64,000 nt of DNA from an uncultured Selenomonadales bacterium (GTDB lineage: Bacteria > Bacillota > Negativicutes > Selenomonadales > Selenomonadaceae). The position numbers were made by a program, and so were the translations under genes. Positions within the stretch are counted from its first letter, which is position 1, and each line of letters begins with the position of its first letter. Below, in pieces: positions 26,745-35,922 of this stretch. The notes beneath the pieces were generated by a model. The model ran no database searches and had not been told where the DNA came from. It was given only the letters and a program-made list of their open reading frames with translations. The stretch covers positions 32,335 through 96,334 of the forward strand of contig CALDHY010000048.1 in NCBI GenBank assembly GCA_937901445.1, written 5' to 3'.

Positions 26745-27332
26745 ATGGTTAATTACCAAGAAAATTGGTTTGCATTTGAAATTGACAGCAAACGCCACAT
26801 AATGGATTTAACAATTAAGAGATCTTTAAAAAAATCAGTTTGTTTTCAATTTCACCAAATGAAAGATGATTCTTATAAAGTTTTTTGGAATTTCGGCGTA
26901 CACGGAAACGACTTTGTATCATTGCTTTTAGAGTACGCTGAAGTAAATAAACTTGATAAGAAAACTCCAATTACTGAAGTTTGGAACTCCGAAGAATTTG
27001 CAAAATTTGTGAAGTCGTATCCAAAAAAAATCTACAGCCAAAATTTAAACAAAAAGGATATGGAAATTGTAAATTATTTTGTCAATTACGAATGGAAATT
27101 ACCAATAGCGTATGGCGGCGGACTTGACGGTCATTCTTATCACGTAAAAATTTACGGCAAAAAAATTATTGAATTTGAGCGTTGGTGTCACATTACTGAA
27201 GATTTAAAACCTCTGATACCTGTAACAAATCTTGTAATAAAAATTGCGGATTTAAATCCTAAAAATTGTTATGAAGTTAATTCTATTGGAGAAAAATATT
27301 TAAAACCTGTGGATTTTGAAAAAGGAGATTGA
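26745..27332 (+). CDS. Hypothetical protein, 195 residues
   Basis: Not recognised. It is soluble, rich in Lys, Asn, Trp and Tyr, with no signal peptide or membrane segment. It starts MVNYQENWFAFEIDSKRHI and has a central LPIAYGGGLDGHSYHVKIYG. Base composition is more AT-rich than its neighbours and lacks their gcg/cgc codons, suggesting later arrival. It sits between murI (12 nt upstream) and cobA-hemD. Confidence 0.6.
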   Translation: MVNYQENWFAFEIDSKRHIMDLTIKRSLKKSVCFQFHQMKDDSYKVFWNFGVHGNDFVSLLLEYAEVNKLDKKTPITEVWNSEEFAKFVKSYPKKIYSQNLNKKDMEIVNYFVNYEWKLPIAYGGGLDGHSYHVKIYGKKIIEFERWCHITEDLKPLIPVTNLVIKIADLNPKNCYEVNSIGEKYLKPVDFEKGD

Positions 27333-27333
27333 G

Positions 27334-28824
27334 ATGGTTTATTTAATAGGCGCGGGACCGGGCGACGCGGGATTATTGACAGTCAAAGCGCGGGAAATTT
27401 TAAAAGTTGCAGAAATTGTAATTTATGACAGATTGGCTGACGAAAAAATTTTAAACTGCGTACCGGCAACCGCCGAAAAAATTTATGTTGGAAAATCTGC
27501 CGGACGTCATACTTTGCCGCAAAACGAAATTAACCGCTTACTTGTCGAAAAATCTAAAACTGCAAAAATTATCGTGCGCTTGAAAGGCGGCGACCCTTTT
27601 GTATTTGGGCGCGGCGGCGAAGAGGCTTTAACCCTGCGCGAAAATAATATTGACTTTGAAATAATTTCCGGCGTTACAAGTACGGTTGCAGTTCCGGCGT
27701 ATGCAGGAATACCTGTAACTCATCGCGGCGTTGCCACTTCATTTGCCGTTGTTACAGGACACGAAGACCCCGCAAAATCTGAATCAAGCATTAACTGGGA
27801 AAAAATTTCTACAGCCGTTGACACGCTGATTTTTTTAATGGGCGTTGAAAATCTTCCCAAAATTACCGCAAAACTGATTGAAAACGGGCGCGCCAAAAAT
27901 ACGCCCGCCGCCGTCATTCGCAACGGTACAAAAAATTCTCAACAAGTTTTAGTTTCGACGCTTGAAAATATTTCTGCTGAAGTTTTGAAAAAAAATATTA
28001 AGCCGCCCGCAATTTTCGTTGTTGGTGAAGTTGTAAATCTGCGCGACGATTTAAAGTGGTTTGATACAAAAATTTTATTCGGCAAAAAAATTGTCGTTAC
28101 TCGAACGCGGGAGCAAGCGTCAAAACTTTCAAGCCAACTTGAAAATCTCGGCGCGGAAGTTATCGAATTTCCAACAATAAAAATTACCGCGCCTTCAGAT
28201 AATTTCAAAAAGCTTGACGCGGCAATTTCCAATATAAAAAATTTTTCGTGGATAATTTTTACAAGTGCAAACGGCGTTGAAAAATTTTTTGAGCGGCTGA
28301 AATTTTTTAAACTGGACGCCCGCGCTTTAAGCAACGCAAAAATCGCCGTCATTGGCTCTGCAACCGCCGAAAAACTTTCAAATTATGGAATTTTGGCTGA
28401 TTTAATCCCCGCCGAATTTCGCGCAGAATCTTTAGTTGACGCGCTGAAAAATTCTGTACGCGGCGAAAATATTTTAATCGCTCGCGCAGAAATTGCCCGT
28501 GAAGTTTTGCCGGTTGAACTTGAAAAATTCGGCGCAAATGTTACGGTTGCGGCGGCTTATAAAACAGTTCCCGCTGACAAAAAAATTAATTTTAATGAGA
28601 TTAACTTGATAACGTTTACAAGTTCTTCGACGGTTGAAAATTTTGTGGCGGCAGTTGGATCTGAAATTTTTTCTAAAGTTAAAACGGCGGCTATTGGTCC
28701 GATTACGGCTGAAACTTTAAAAAAATTTGGCGTAAAAGTTGACATTGTTGCAAGTAAATTTACAATAGCAGGACTTGTTGACGCCATTAAAAATTTTTAT
28801 GAAGGTGAAAAGATTGTTCAATAA
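27334..28824 (+). CDS. cobA-hemD: Uroporphyrinogen-III C-methyltransferase / uroporphyrinogen-III synthase fusion
   Basis: About 496 residues. The first 240 are the SAM-dependent methyltransferase (YLIGAGPGDAGLLTVKA, RLKGGDPFVFGRGGEE, GVTSTVAVPAYAGIP). The rest is uroporphyrinogen-III synthase (VVTRTREQASKLS, FTSANGVEKFFE, ITFTSSSTVENF). Together they make precorrin-2 for cobalamin or sirohaem. ATG 27334 has AAGGAG 6 nt upstream. hemB follows with an 11 nt overlap; hemA, hemC and hemL are not here. Confidence 0.95.
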   Translation: MVYLIGAGPGDAGLLTVKAREILKVAEIVIYDRLADEKILNCVPATAEKIYVGKSAGRHTLPQNEINRLLVEKSKTAKIIVRLKGGDPFVFGRGGEEALTLRENNIDFEIISGVTSTVAVPAYAGIPVTHRGVATSFAVVTGHEDPAKSESSINWEKISTAVDTLIFLMGVENLPKITAKLIENGRAKNTPAAVIRNGTKNSQQVLVSTLENISAEVLKKNIKPPAIFVVGEVVNLRDDLKWFDTKILFGKKIVVTRTREQASKLSSQLENLGAEVIEFPTIKITAPSDNFKKLDAAISNIKNFSWIIFTSANGVEKFFERLKFFKLDARALSNAKIAVIGSATAEKLSNYGILADLIPAEFRAESLVDALKNSVRGENILIARAEIAREVLPVELEKFGANVTVAAAYKTVPADKKINFNEINLITFTSSSTVENFVAAVGSEIFSKVKTAAIGPITAETLKKFGVKVDIVASKFTIAGLVDAIKNFYEGEKIVQ

Positions 28825-29785
28825 AATAATTCGCCCGCGCCGCTTGAGAATTTCTGAAAATATGCGCGCGTTGGTACGTGAAACAACTTTGAGCGTAAAA
28901 GATTTTGTGTACCCGCTTTTCGTTGTGCCGGGCAAAAATATTCGTGAAGAAATTTCAAGTATGCCGAATTGTTATCATTTATCTGTTGATAACGCCGTTG
29001 AACTTGCAAAAAAAATTTCTGCACTTGGAATACCGGCGGTTGAAATTTTCGGCTTGCCTGAATACAAAGACGAAATTGGCTCCGCCGCGTGGGATATGAA
29101 CAGCCCCGTACAACGCGCAATTTCCGCAATAAAAAAAGCCGTGCCTGAACTTTCGATTGTCGGTGACGTTTGCCTTTGTCAATATACAAATCACGGGCAT
29201 TGCGGCAAACTTTGTAATAATTACGTTGACAACGACGAAACTTTGAAATTGTTACAAAAAGTTTCAGTGAGTCAAGCGGCGGCGGGTGCGGATATTATCG
29301 CTCCTTCAGATATGATGGACGGGCGCGTGGCGGCAATTCGTGCGGCGTTGGACGAAAATAATTTTTCAAACGTTGTAATTATGAGTTACTCTGTCAAATA
29401 TGCTTCCGGCTTTTACGGACCTTTCAGAGACGCGGCGGACAGTGCTCCGCAATTCGGCGACAGAAAACAATATCAAATGGATTGTGCGAACGCCCGCGAG
29501 GCTTTAAAGGAAGTTGCACTGGATATTTCTGAAGGCGCGGATATTATTATGGTTAAGCCCGCGCTTGCTTATCTTGATATTGTAAGCAAAGTTCGCGCAG
29601 AAATTAATAATCCCGTTGCCGTGTACAATGTCAGCGGCGAATACGCAATGGTTAAGGCGGCGGCGCAAAACGGCTGGATTGACGAAAAGCGAATTGTACT
29701 TGAAAGTTTAACGTCAATGAAGCGCGCAGGCGCAGATATTATCATAACTTATCACGCGCTTGACGCCGCAAATTGGATGAAATAG
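28814..29785 (+). CDS. hemB: Delta-aminolevulinic acid dehydratase (porphobilinogen synthase)
   Basis: Condenses two aminolevulinate molecules. The zinc site DVCLCQYTNHGHCG is intact. The Schiff-base lysines lie in MSYSVKYASGFYGPFRDAADS and in MVKPALAYLD. I prefer TTG 28814 (MFNKIIRPRRLR) because AAGGTG stands 6-7 nt upstream and family members begin this way; ATG 28799 and GTG 28805 are alternatives. About 323 residues. Confidence 0.95.
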   Translation: MFNKIIRPRRLRISENMRALVRETTLSVKDFVYPLFVVPGKNIREEISSMPNCYHLSVDNAVELAKKISALGIPAVEIFGLPEYKDEIGSAAWDMNSPVQRAISAIKKAVPELSIVGDVCLCQYTNHGHCGKLCNNYVDNDETLKLLQKVSVSQAAAGADIIAPSDMMDGRVAAIRAALDENNFSNVVIMSYSVKYASGFYGPFRDAADSAPQFGDRKQYQMDCANAREALKEVALDISEGADIIMVKPALAYLDIVSKVRAEINNPVAVYNVSGEYAMVKAAAQNGWIDEKRIVLESLTSMKRAGADIIITYHALDAANWMK

Positions 29786-29796
29786 ATTTTTGTGAA

Positions 29797-29829
29797 ATTT
29801 AAAAAGACTACCGCGCTTGCGATAGTCTG
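29797..29829. terminator. Bidirectional terminator between hemB and rpoD
   Basis: agactaccgc / gcgatagtct hairpin with a tetraloop-like centre. There is a T-run on the plus strand and an A-run before it, so it can serve both convergent genes. Confidence 0.8.
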
Positions 29830-29835
29830 ATTTTT

Positions 29836-31047
29836 TTATTCAAGAAAATCTTTAAGTTTTTTACTGCGGCTTGGATGGCGAAGTTTACGTAGTGCCTTAG
29901 CTTCAATCTGTCTTATTCTTTCGCGCGTAACGTGGAAATTTTTTCCGACTTCCTCAAGGGTACGTGCCTTGCCGTCGTCAAGCCCGAATCTCAACTTTAA
30001 GACTTCTTTTTCACGTTGAGTCAAAGTACCCAAAACTTCTGCAAGTTGTTCCTTCAAAAGTGTAAATGATGCAACGTCCGCCGGAGCTTGTGCGTCGTGG
30101 TCTTCGATAAAATCGCCCAAATGTGAATCTTCCTCTTCGCCAATAGGTGTTTCAAGCGAAACGGGCTCTTGTGCGGTTTTCATAATTTCTCTGACGCGCT
30201 CAACCGGAATATCCATTTTTTCGGCAATTTCTTCAGCGGTAGGTTCGCGCCCGTATTCCTGCAAAAGTTGACGTGATACACGAATTAATTTGTTAATCGT
30301 CTCAACCATATGCACGGGAATTCTTATTGTGCGGGCTTGGTCGGCAATGGCGCGCGTTATTGCTTGACGAATCCACCATGTGGCGTAAGTTGAAAATTTG
30401 TAACCTTTGTTGTAGTCAAACTTTTCAACGGCTTTAATCAAGCCCAGATTGCCTTCCTGAATTAAATCCAAAAATTGCATACCGCGCCCGACGTAACGCT
30501 TGGCAATGCTTACTACAAGGCGCAAATTTGCCTCTGCCAATTCTAATTGCGCGTTTACGTCGCCGTTTTCCATACGTTTTGCAAGAACAATTTCTTGTTG
30601 CGCGGTTAAAAGCGGCACGCGCCCAATTTCTTTCAAATACATTCTTACGGGGTCGTCAATGGCAACGCCGTCCGGTACAGAAATTTCACTGCCTTCAGCG
30701 GAAGAAATTTTTTCTGAATCTTCATGGCGCGGCAAATTTAAAGTTAAATCTTGCTTGTCGGTATCGTCGAATATTTCAACGCCCTGTTTTGTCAAATCCG
30801 CGTATATGTCTTCAAATTCGGCAGCCTCTTTTTCCGCCGATAAATCCGGTCTCTGCGTAGCATCCATCAAATCGCTTTGTGACAATCTGTAGCCGTTTTT
30901 GGCGGCTTTGCCCAAAAGCATTGATACTATTTGAGAGCTACGAACTCCACCCGTTCCGGCTATTCCTGAATCGACAGCACCGGCTTTTCCTGTTTCCACA
31001 GCTTTAATTTTCTTTCCTGTTTCCACAGCTCCAGTTTTTTCTGTCAT
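29836..31047 (-). CDS. rpoD: Primary RNA polymerase sigma factor (RpoD/SigA)
   Basis: 403 residues. Region 1.2 starts at [18 protein letters not shown], region 2 has [32 protein letters not shown] and [15 protein letters not shown], and region 4 ends [19 protein letters not shown]. The first 35 residues contain a degenerate repeat ([20 protein letters not shown]) encoded by near-identical DNA repeats, not usual in SigA. It lies 35 nt after dnaG, as in the classical macromolecular synthesis operon. Confidence 0.96.
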   Translation of the reverse strand: MTEKTGAVETGKKIKAVETGKAGAVDSGIAGTGGVRSSQIVSMLLGKAAKNGYRLSQSDLMDATQRPDLSAEKEAAEFEDIYADLTKQGVEIFDDTDKQDLTLNLPRHEDSEKISSAEGSEISVPDGVAIDDPVRMYLKEIGRVPLLTAQQEIVLAKRMENGDVNAQLELAEANLRLVVSIAKRYVGRGMQFLDLIQEGNLGLIKAVEKFDYNKGYKFSTYATWWIRQAITRAIADQARTIRIPVHMVETINKLIRVSRQLLQEYGREPTAEEIAEKMDIPVERVREIMKTAQEPVSLETPIGEEEDSHLGDFIEDHDAQAPADVASFTLLKEQLAEVLGTLTQREKEVLKLRFGLDDGKARTLEEVGKNFHVTRERIRQIEAKALRKLRHPSRSKKLKDFLE

Positions 31048-31082
31048 GCTGTAGCTCCTTTCGATTTATAAATTTTTATCAA

Positions 31083-32864
31083 TTATAAATTGTCAATTTC
31101 TTTTTGAATTTCCAACGACGCCTGCATTTTTTCGGCAAAATTTTTAGAATCACCTGATTTATCAAATTCGCCGGCGTCTTGTAAAGTTTGTTTCAAAAGT
31201 TTTTCCAAACTTACACGTCGTATAAGTTTTAAGGAATCTTGAAACGCCAAAATCTGTGAATCTTGCGGTTCAATCATTCCGGCAATATTTAAAATTTCTT
31301 GATTAGCCGCCGCGCTTAATTCTTTTTCCGCCGTTAAATCGTCCGGCACTCGTCCTTCGGCGTAACATTTTTCGATATAATTTATAATTTCGGTATGTAT
31401 TTTTATAAAATTTTCTTTTGACGTAAGAGCTTTTACGTAGTCAAGATATTCCGGCTCCTGCCAAAGTTTTTGTATGATACTTTTGCCCGCTTGACGAATC
31501 AGAGAATTTTTTGAAGTTGAAAATTTTTTTTGCGGTGAATTTTTATTTGTCGGCGAACGTGATAAAAATTTTCGCCATTCTTCAAAAATTACGCCTTCAT
31601 CAAGTACAAGCGTTAAAGAAAATTTTCTAAGATAATTTTTTTGCGTCGCAGAATCTTTCAGCTCCAGGCAAATTGGAAACATTTCGCGCAGTACTTGCAA
31701 TTTTCCGGCAAAAGTTGAATAATCTGTATGATTAAGTTTGTACTGAAAAAGATACTCTATAACCGGCGTTACATTTTTTAGCAACCGTACGAAGGCGTCT
31801 TTGCCGTGTTTCCTTACGAACTCGTCGGGGTCTTTGCCGTCGGGGATAATCAAAATAAAAACATTTGCGCCGGTATTTTTCATAATCGGAAGGGCGCGTA
31901 CTGTGGCGCGTTGCCCGGCTTCGTCGCTGTCATAACAAAAAATAATTTTCCGCGCGTACCTTGCCAAAAGTTTCGCCTGCTCTTCAGTAAACGCAGTCCC
32001 CAATGACGCCACAACGTTTTCAACGCCCGCACTGTAAAGCGAAATTGCGTCCATATACCCTTCAACCACTATTGCCTCATTCGCAGAAATTATCGCTCGG
32101 CTTGACTTATTCAGCGCAAAAAGTAATTTCCCTTTTATAAAAATTTCGGTTTCCGGCGTGTTTAAATATTTTGGCTGATTTTCTTCAACTTTTAAAATCC
32201 TGCCTCCGAATGCTACCGGTTTACCTGAAATATCAAAAATTGGAATAATGACTCTGCCGCGTAACCTGTCATAAACGCCGCCGTTTTTTTTCTCGACTGC
32301 AATTCCGGCTGAAATTAATTGTTTTTCGCTGTAACCTTGAGCTTTAATTTTTTTCGTCAAAGCGTCCCAAGAATCCGGCGCAAATCCCAGTTGAAAATCT
32401 TTGATAACTTTTTCTGATATTCCACGCGCCGCAAGATATTTCCTGCCCTCTTCGCCTTCCTTCGACTTCATTAAAATGTTATGGTAAAAATTTTGCGCCG
32501 TCGAAGTTATTTTCAGCAGTGCATCTTTTGTTTGTTCGTCTTGAATTTCAGCAAAAGTTTTTTTTCGTGACGGAATTTTTATCCCTAAGCGTTCAGCCTG
32601 CAATTTTACCGCTTCAAAGTAGGTAACGTGCTCCATCTTTGAAATAAATTTAAAAACATTGCCGCCTTCATGACAACCAAAACAATAAAAAATACCTTTA
32701 TCCGGCGAAACTGAAAATGAAGGAGTTTTTTCTTCGTGGAAAGGGCAACACGCCCAAAATCGCCCGTTTTTCAAAGTCAACGGCACGTACCGCGAAACTA
32801 CTTCATAAATATCTGAACGCTCCTTCACGGTGTTTATAAACTCTTCCATTTCCGCATTTTCCAC
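31083..32864 (-). CDS. dnaG: DNA primase
   Basis: 593 residues. The CHC2 zinc finger lies in ACCPFHEEKTPSFSVSPDKG and FYCFGCHEGG. The TOPRIM core has VVEGYMDAISL and FCYDSDEAGQRA. A C-terminal DnaB-binding region follows. It makes RNA primers at the fork. Upstream is a 330 bp tandem repeat, and the gene precedes rpoD on the same strand. Confidence 0.96.
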   Translation of the reverse strand: MENAEMEEFINTVKERSDIYEVVSRYVPLTLKNGRFWACCPFHEEKTPSFSVSPDKGIFYCFGCHEGGNVFKFISKMEHVTYFEAVKLQAERLGIKIPSRKKTFAEIQDEQTKDALLKITSTAQNFYHNILMKSKEGEEGRKYLAARGISEKVIKDFQLGFAPDSWDALTKKIKAQGYSEKQLISAGIAVEKKNGGVYDRLRGRVIIPIFDISGKPVAFGGRILKVEENQPKYLNTPETEIFIKGKLLFALNKSSRAIISANEAIVVEGYMDAISLYSAGVENVVASLGTAFTEEQAKLLARYARKIIFCYDSDEAGQRATVRALPIMKNTGANVFILIIPDGKDPDEFVRKHGKDAFVRLLKNVTPVIEYLFQYKLNHTDYSTFAGKLQVLREMFPICLELKDSATQKNYLRKFSLTLVLDEGVIFEEWRKFLSRSPTNKNSPQKKFSTSKNSLIRQAGKSIIQKLWQEPEYLDYVKALTSKENFIKIHTEIINYIEKCYAEGRVPDDLTAEKELSAAANQEILNIAGMIEPQDSQILAFQDSLKLIRRVSLEKLLKQTLQDAGEFDKSGDSKNFAEKMQASLEIQKEIDNL

Positions 32865-32917
32865 GATTTACACCTTCCGGCTTATATATTCCCTGTCATT
32901 CCTAAATTTCCTTTTTT

Positions 32918-33247
32918 TTACGCCATTAAGATTTTTTAACAGGGCGTCGAAAATTGACACGGCGAATTTAAACTTTCAAAATTATTTCCAATTTTACGGC
33001 GTCAAGATTTTTTTTGACAGGGCGTCGAAATTGACACGGCGAATTTAAATTTTCAAAACTGTTTCCAATTTTACGGCGTCAAGATTTTTTTTAACAAGGC
33101 GTCGAAAATTGACGCAGCGAATTTAAATTTTCAAAATTAATTCCAACTTTACGGCGTCAAGATTTTTTTGACAAGGTGCCGAAATTGGCACGGCGAATTT
33201 AAATTTTCAAAACTGTTTCCAACTTTACGGCGTCAAGATTTTTTTGA
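32918..33247. repeat. 77-bp tandem repeat, four copies plus a partial
   Basis: Units begin with ttacg(g/c)c at 32918, 32994, 33071, 33149 and 33225, giving periods of 76, 77, 78 and 76 bp. Each unit reads ttacggcgtcaagatttttt, ttgacaaggcgtcgaaattg, acacggcgaatttaaa, ttttcaaaactgtttccaa with few changes. gtcaa/ttgac in each copy can pair across the T-run. It lies between the divergent genes dnaG and ctsR, in a 454 bp gap with no gene. No spacers of variable sequence occur, so it is not a CRISPR array. Confidence 0.9.
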
Positions 33248-33266
33248 CTCTGATATAAAAAAACAC

Positions 33267-33295
33267 TTGCAAAATATCAAAACGATAAATATAAT
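33267..33295 (+). promoter_or_regulatory. Sigma70-type promoter of ctsR
   Basis: TTGCAA at 33267-33272 and a perfect TATAAT at 33290-33295 with 17 bp spacing, 24 nt before the ctsR ATG. The tandem repeat array ends 20 bp upstream of the -35 element. Confidence 0.8.
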
Positions 33296-33318
33296 GTCAA
33301 AAAGTCGAGGTGATTTTT

Positions 33319-33795
33319 ATGTTGAATAATAAAGCAGACATAGTAGAAAATTACATTCGTGACAGGCTGGCAGAGCAAGCTCAAGGTTGGATTGAACTTA
33401 GCCGGACTGAATTGGCGGACAAAATAAGCTGTGCGCCTTCACAAATCAGCTACGTACTTAATACGCGCTTTACACACGAAAAAGGCTTTATCGTCGAGTC
33501 GCGGCGCGGTATGGGCGGCTATATTCGCGTTACAATCATTAACAACGCTGAACTTGAAAAAAATCTTATCTATACTGACATGATAACCAGAATTGAAGAT
33601 ACAACGCCCTTTGAAGTAGTCAGGCTTATGATAAGAATTTTAGTCAAGAAAAAATTTATCACTGAACGGGAAGGCGAAATTGTCGCGCAGACAGTTTTAA
33701 ATTTTTATCGCAGTGAAAATGAAAAACAAATGTCCGCCGCCGAACGCGCAAAACTTACGCGCTCCATTTTTGCAACACTTGCAAATTTGAATTAA
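33319..33795 (+). CDS. ctsR: CtsR-family heat-shock/stress repressor
   Basis: 158 residues. The winged-helix domain has the CtsR signature: ADIVENYIRDRL, RTELADKISCAPSQISYVLNTRFT and IVESRRGMGGYIRV with its glycine-rich wing. CtsR represses clp genes and is normally followed by mcsA, mcsB and clpC; none is here, and the next gene is a radical SAM gene. ATG 33319 has GAGGTG 7 nt upstream; a GTG at 33310 lacks a site. Confidence 0.92.
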   Translation: MLNNKADIVENYIRDRLAEQAQGWIELSRTELADKISCAPSQISYVLNTRFTHEKGFIVESRRGMGGYIRVTIINNAELEKNLIYTDMITRIEDTTPFEVVRLMIRILVKKKFITEREGEIVAQTVLNFYRSENEKQMSAAERAKLTRSIFATLANLN

Positions 33796-33821
33796 AAAAT
33801 TTTTCAAGAAAGGAACGACCT

Positions 33822-34933
33822 ATGAAAATTTTCAGAACAGGCTCATACGAAAATTTTTATGATATTCCGATAAGTATAAATTGGGATATGACGCTGCGTT
33901 GTAATTACCGCTGTTCGTATTGTTTTAACTACGGCACCAAAATGGGGGGGGGCGGAATGTACCGCAAAGACCGTTTTCAACACTTGAACAAATTAAAACG
34001 GCTGTAAGAAATATTGTTTCATTAAATCGCCCTTGGTACAATGTAACATTTAGCGGCGGGGAACCTACGATTCATCCTCATTTGCTTGATACCATTAATT
34101 TATTTCAAGAAAATTTACAAGAACGCCTTAATCATATTACATTGATAACAAACGGATCGCAAAACCGAACTTTGTATAAAAATATGGAAACAATTTCAAA
34201 ATTTACAAATTGTCATCTTGCAATTTCAATACATACAGATCATGTTGATATGTACCACATTATTGAGCTTATTGAAAATTTATCAAAAAACATTAATATT
34301 CATATTTTATTAATGTTCAATCCTGATAAACGTACCATGGTTCATATGATTTACGAAATTTTACTTGAAGAGAGAAAATTTTTCCCGTTTTCAATGGGCG
34401 TTTCTTTGCTTCGAGAGGGAGCTCGTTTAGATCCTCGTTATACTGCGGAAGATTTACAATGGCATAGAGGAACTGCAAAGAATTTTCAAGCCGTTGTTGA
34501 TTCTGTACCGAATATTAAGTATACTCCTCCGGTAAAGAACAGGCATGATTTTCACATTTTCTATGACATTGAAAATAACGGACAAAGAGAAATTTCCGAA
34601 GAAACGGATCACGGTTTAAAAATAACTAACGGAATGTTGAAATTTACGGGAATGTATTGTATTGCACATTCGGCTCTTTTGCGTATTGAAGACGGCGGCG
34701 GATGTAAGGGGGCACTTTGTCGTGCCGTTCCGATTACAGGCAACATTTTTGAAGAAAATTGTCTGTTAAAAAATCGTGAAATGCTTATTCATGCTGTTCA
34801 ATGTCCCTACCCAATGTGCGGCTGTTCTGCAAATGATGTTATTCCAAAATTTGCATCACCTGAAGAGGCTAAAAAATTTGTGGAAATAACAAGGGAGCGA
34901 CAAGCCAAATTATTTTCAAGCACAAAAATTTAA
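33822..34933 (+). pseudogene. Radical SAM protein interrupted by a frameshift at a G9 tract
   Basis: The first frame starts MKIFRTGSYENFYDIP and contains the radical SAM cluster motif CNYRCSYC. It then meets nine G residues (33944-33952) and stops at 34007. From the tract on, another frame continues the protein without a gap: RNVPQRPFSTLEQIKTAV, then VTFSGGEPTIHPHLLD (the SAM-binding GGEP motif), ITLITNGS, and a cysteine-rich tail (GGGCKGALC, CPYPMCGC). One G more, or two fewer, restores a 370-residue protein. So it is either a sequencing error, a true mutation, or a phase-variable gene. Codon use is plainer and more AT-rich than its neighbours. Substrate unknown. Confidence 0.8.
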
Positions 34934-34956
34934 AAAATAAAACTTTTGATAAACTA

Positions 34957-34990
34957 AAGGCTGGGAATTTTCTTAGCCGCTTTTTTTATG
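34957..34990 (+). terminator. Terminator after the radical SAM gene
   Basis: ggctggg pairs with cttagcc (two G-U pairs) around aatttt, followed by a run of seven T residues. Confidence 0.65.
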
Positions 34991-35059
34991 TTGAATATTC
35001 CAATTTAATTTTAATCTGATATAATATTAAAGTTAGTTTTTAAAAAGGTGGTGATGGTT

Positions 35060-35845
35060 ATGCAAGAAATTTTAAACGAAATGCACCGCTGGATGAGCGA
35101 ATATATGAAAAGTTTTTACAGCGATAACGCCGACGTTCAGCAGGGAATTTTGATTAAGGAAAAGCACACCGGCTACGTTACGGCGAATTGTATTGAACTT
35201 GCCAAAAGTTTAAATTTTTCTAAGCACGATACACAACTTGCAGAAATTATCGGCTTGTTTCACGATGTCGGCAGATTTCGGCAGTACAGCTTGTACAAAA
35301 CTTTCAACGACGCTGATTCTGAAGATCACGCAGATTTGGGCGTTAAAGTTATTGAAGAGCTTGACATTTTCAAAAAACTTTCTGCCGTCGATTATGAAAT
35401 TGTAAAGTTTGCAATTCAGCAACACAATAAAAAAAATGTTGCCCCTACCAATGACGAAAGAAAAATTTTGTTTACAAAAGTTATTCGTGATGCTGATAAA
35501 CTTGATATTTACAGAGTGCTTGAGCCGTTCCTCGCGCAGGACAAAGCCGAGCAAATGCCGCACTTTATAAAAAACGAAGGCGTATTTAATGCAAACGTAA
35601 GCCCTGATTTTGTCGAAAATTTTATTACCGGCAACCAAGCTGATTACAGAAAAATTCGTACCAACGGCGATAGAAAAATTGTCCGGCTTATGTGGATTTA
35701 CGATATTAATTTTGCGTGGACCATGAAAAAAATTGTCGAGCGCGACTACATTGACAAAATTATCGAAAATCTGCCGCACGATGAAAAAATTGCTGAAGGC
35801 GTAAAAAGACTGCGCGACTACGTTAATAGTGTGGTAGTGCGATAG
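35060..35845 (+). CDS. HD-domain phosphohydrolase
   Basis: About 261 residues. The metal-binding HD residues are in IGLFHDVGRFRQY and SEDHADLGVKV, with further ligands in FAIQQHNKK and VIRDADKLD. Substrate unknown; relatives hydrolyse nucleotides or signalling nucleotides. ATG 35060 is chosen with AAGGTGG about 8 nt upstream. A TGnTATAAT extended -10 box is at 35017-35025. The last codons (VVVR stop) are part of octad array O1. Confidence 0.85.
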   Translation: MQEILNEMHRWMSEYMKSFYSDNADVQQGILIKEKHTGYVTANCIELAKSLNFSKHDTQLAEIIGLFHDVGRFRQYSLYKTFNDADSEDHADLGVKVIEELDIFKKLSAVDYEIVKFAIQQHNKKNVAPTNDERKILFTKVIRDADKLDIYRVLEPFLAQDKAEQMPHFIKNEGVFNANVSPDFVENFITGNQADYRKIRTNGDRKIVRLMWIYDINFAWTMKKIVERDYIDKIIENLPHDEKIAEGVKRLRDYVNSVVVR

Positions 35846-35907
35846 TGTGGTAGTGCGATAGTGTGGTAGTGTGATAGTGGGATAGTAAAAAATTACAACA
35901 CTAAAAC
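35829..35907. repeat. Octad micro-repeat array O1 (GTGYGRTA)
   Basis: Seven units (gtgtggta, gtgcgata, gtgtggta, gtgcgata, gtgtggta, gtgtgata, gtgggata) begin inside the HD gene and supply its stop codon (cga tag). After aaaaaatt comes a short inverted remnant (acaacacta), then the acgaaaggag ribosome binding site of glnS. A second copy is at 37936. Confidence 0.85.
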
Positions 35908-35922
35908 GAAAGGAGATTGTAA

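Noticed and set aside
26745-27332. Assigning the 195-residue hypothetical to a murein or haem function because of murI and cobA-hemD
   Set aside because: No domain or motif supports it; neighbourhood alone is too weak, and its base composition suggests separate origin.
32918-33247. CRISPR array
   Set aside because: Units are about 77 bp and nearly identical along their whole length, without variable spacers, and no cas genes are present.
33296-33311. CtsR operator overlapping the ctsR start (gtcaaaaagtcgagg)
   Set aside because: The two half-sites are 2 nt too close compared with the known heptad direct repeat, so autoregulation cannot be claimed from sequence.
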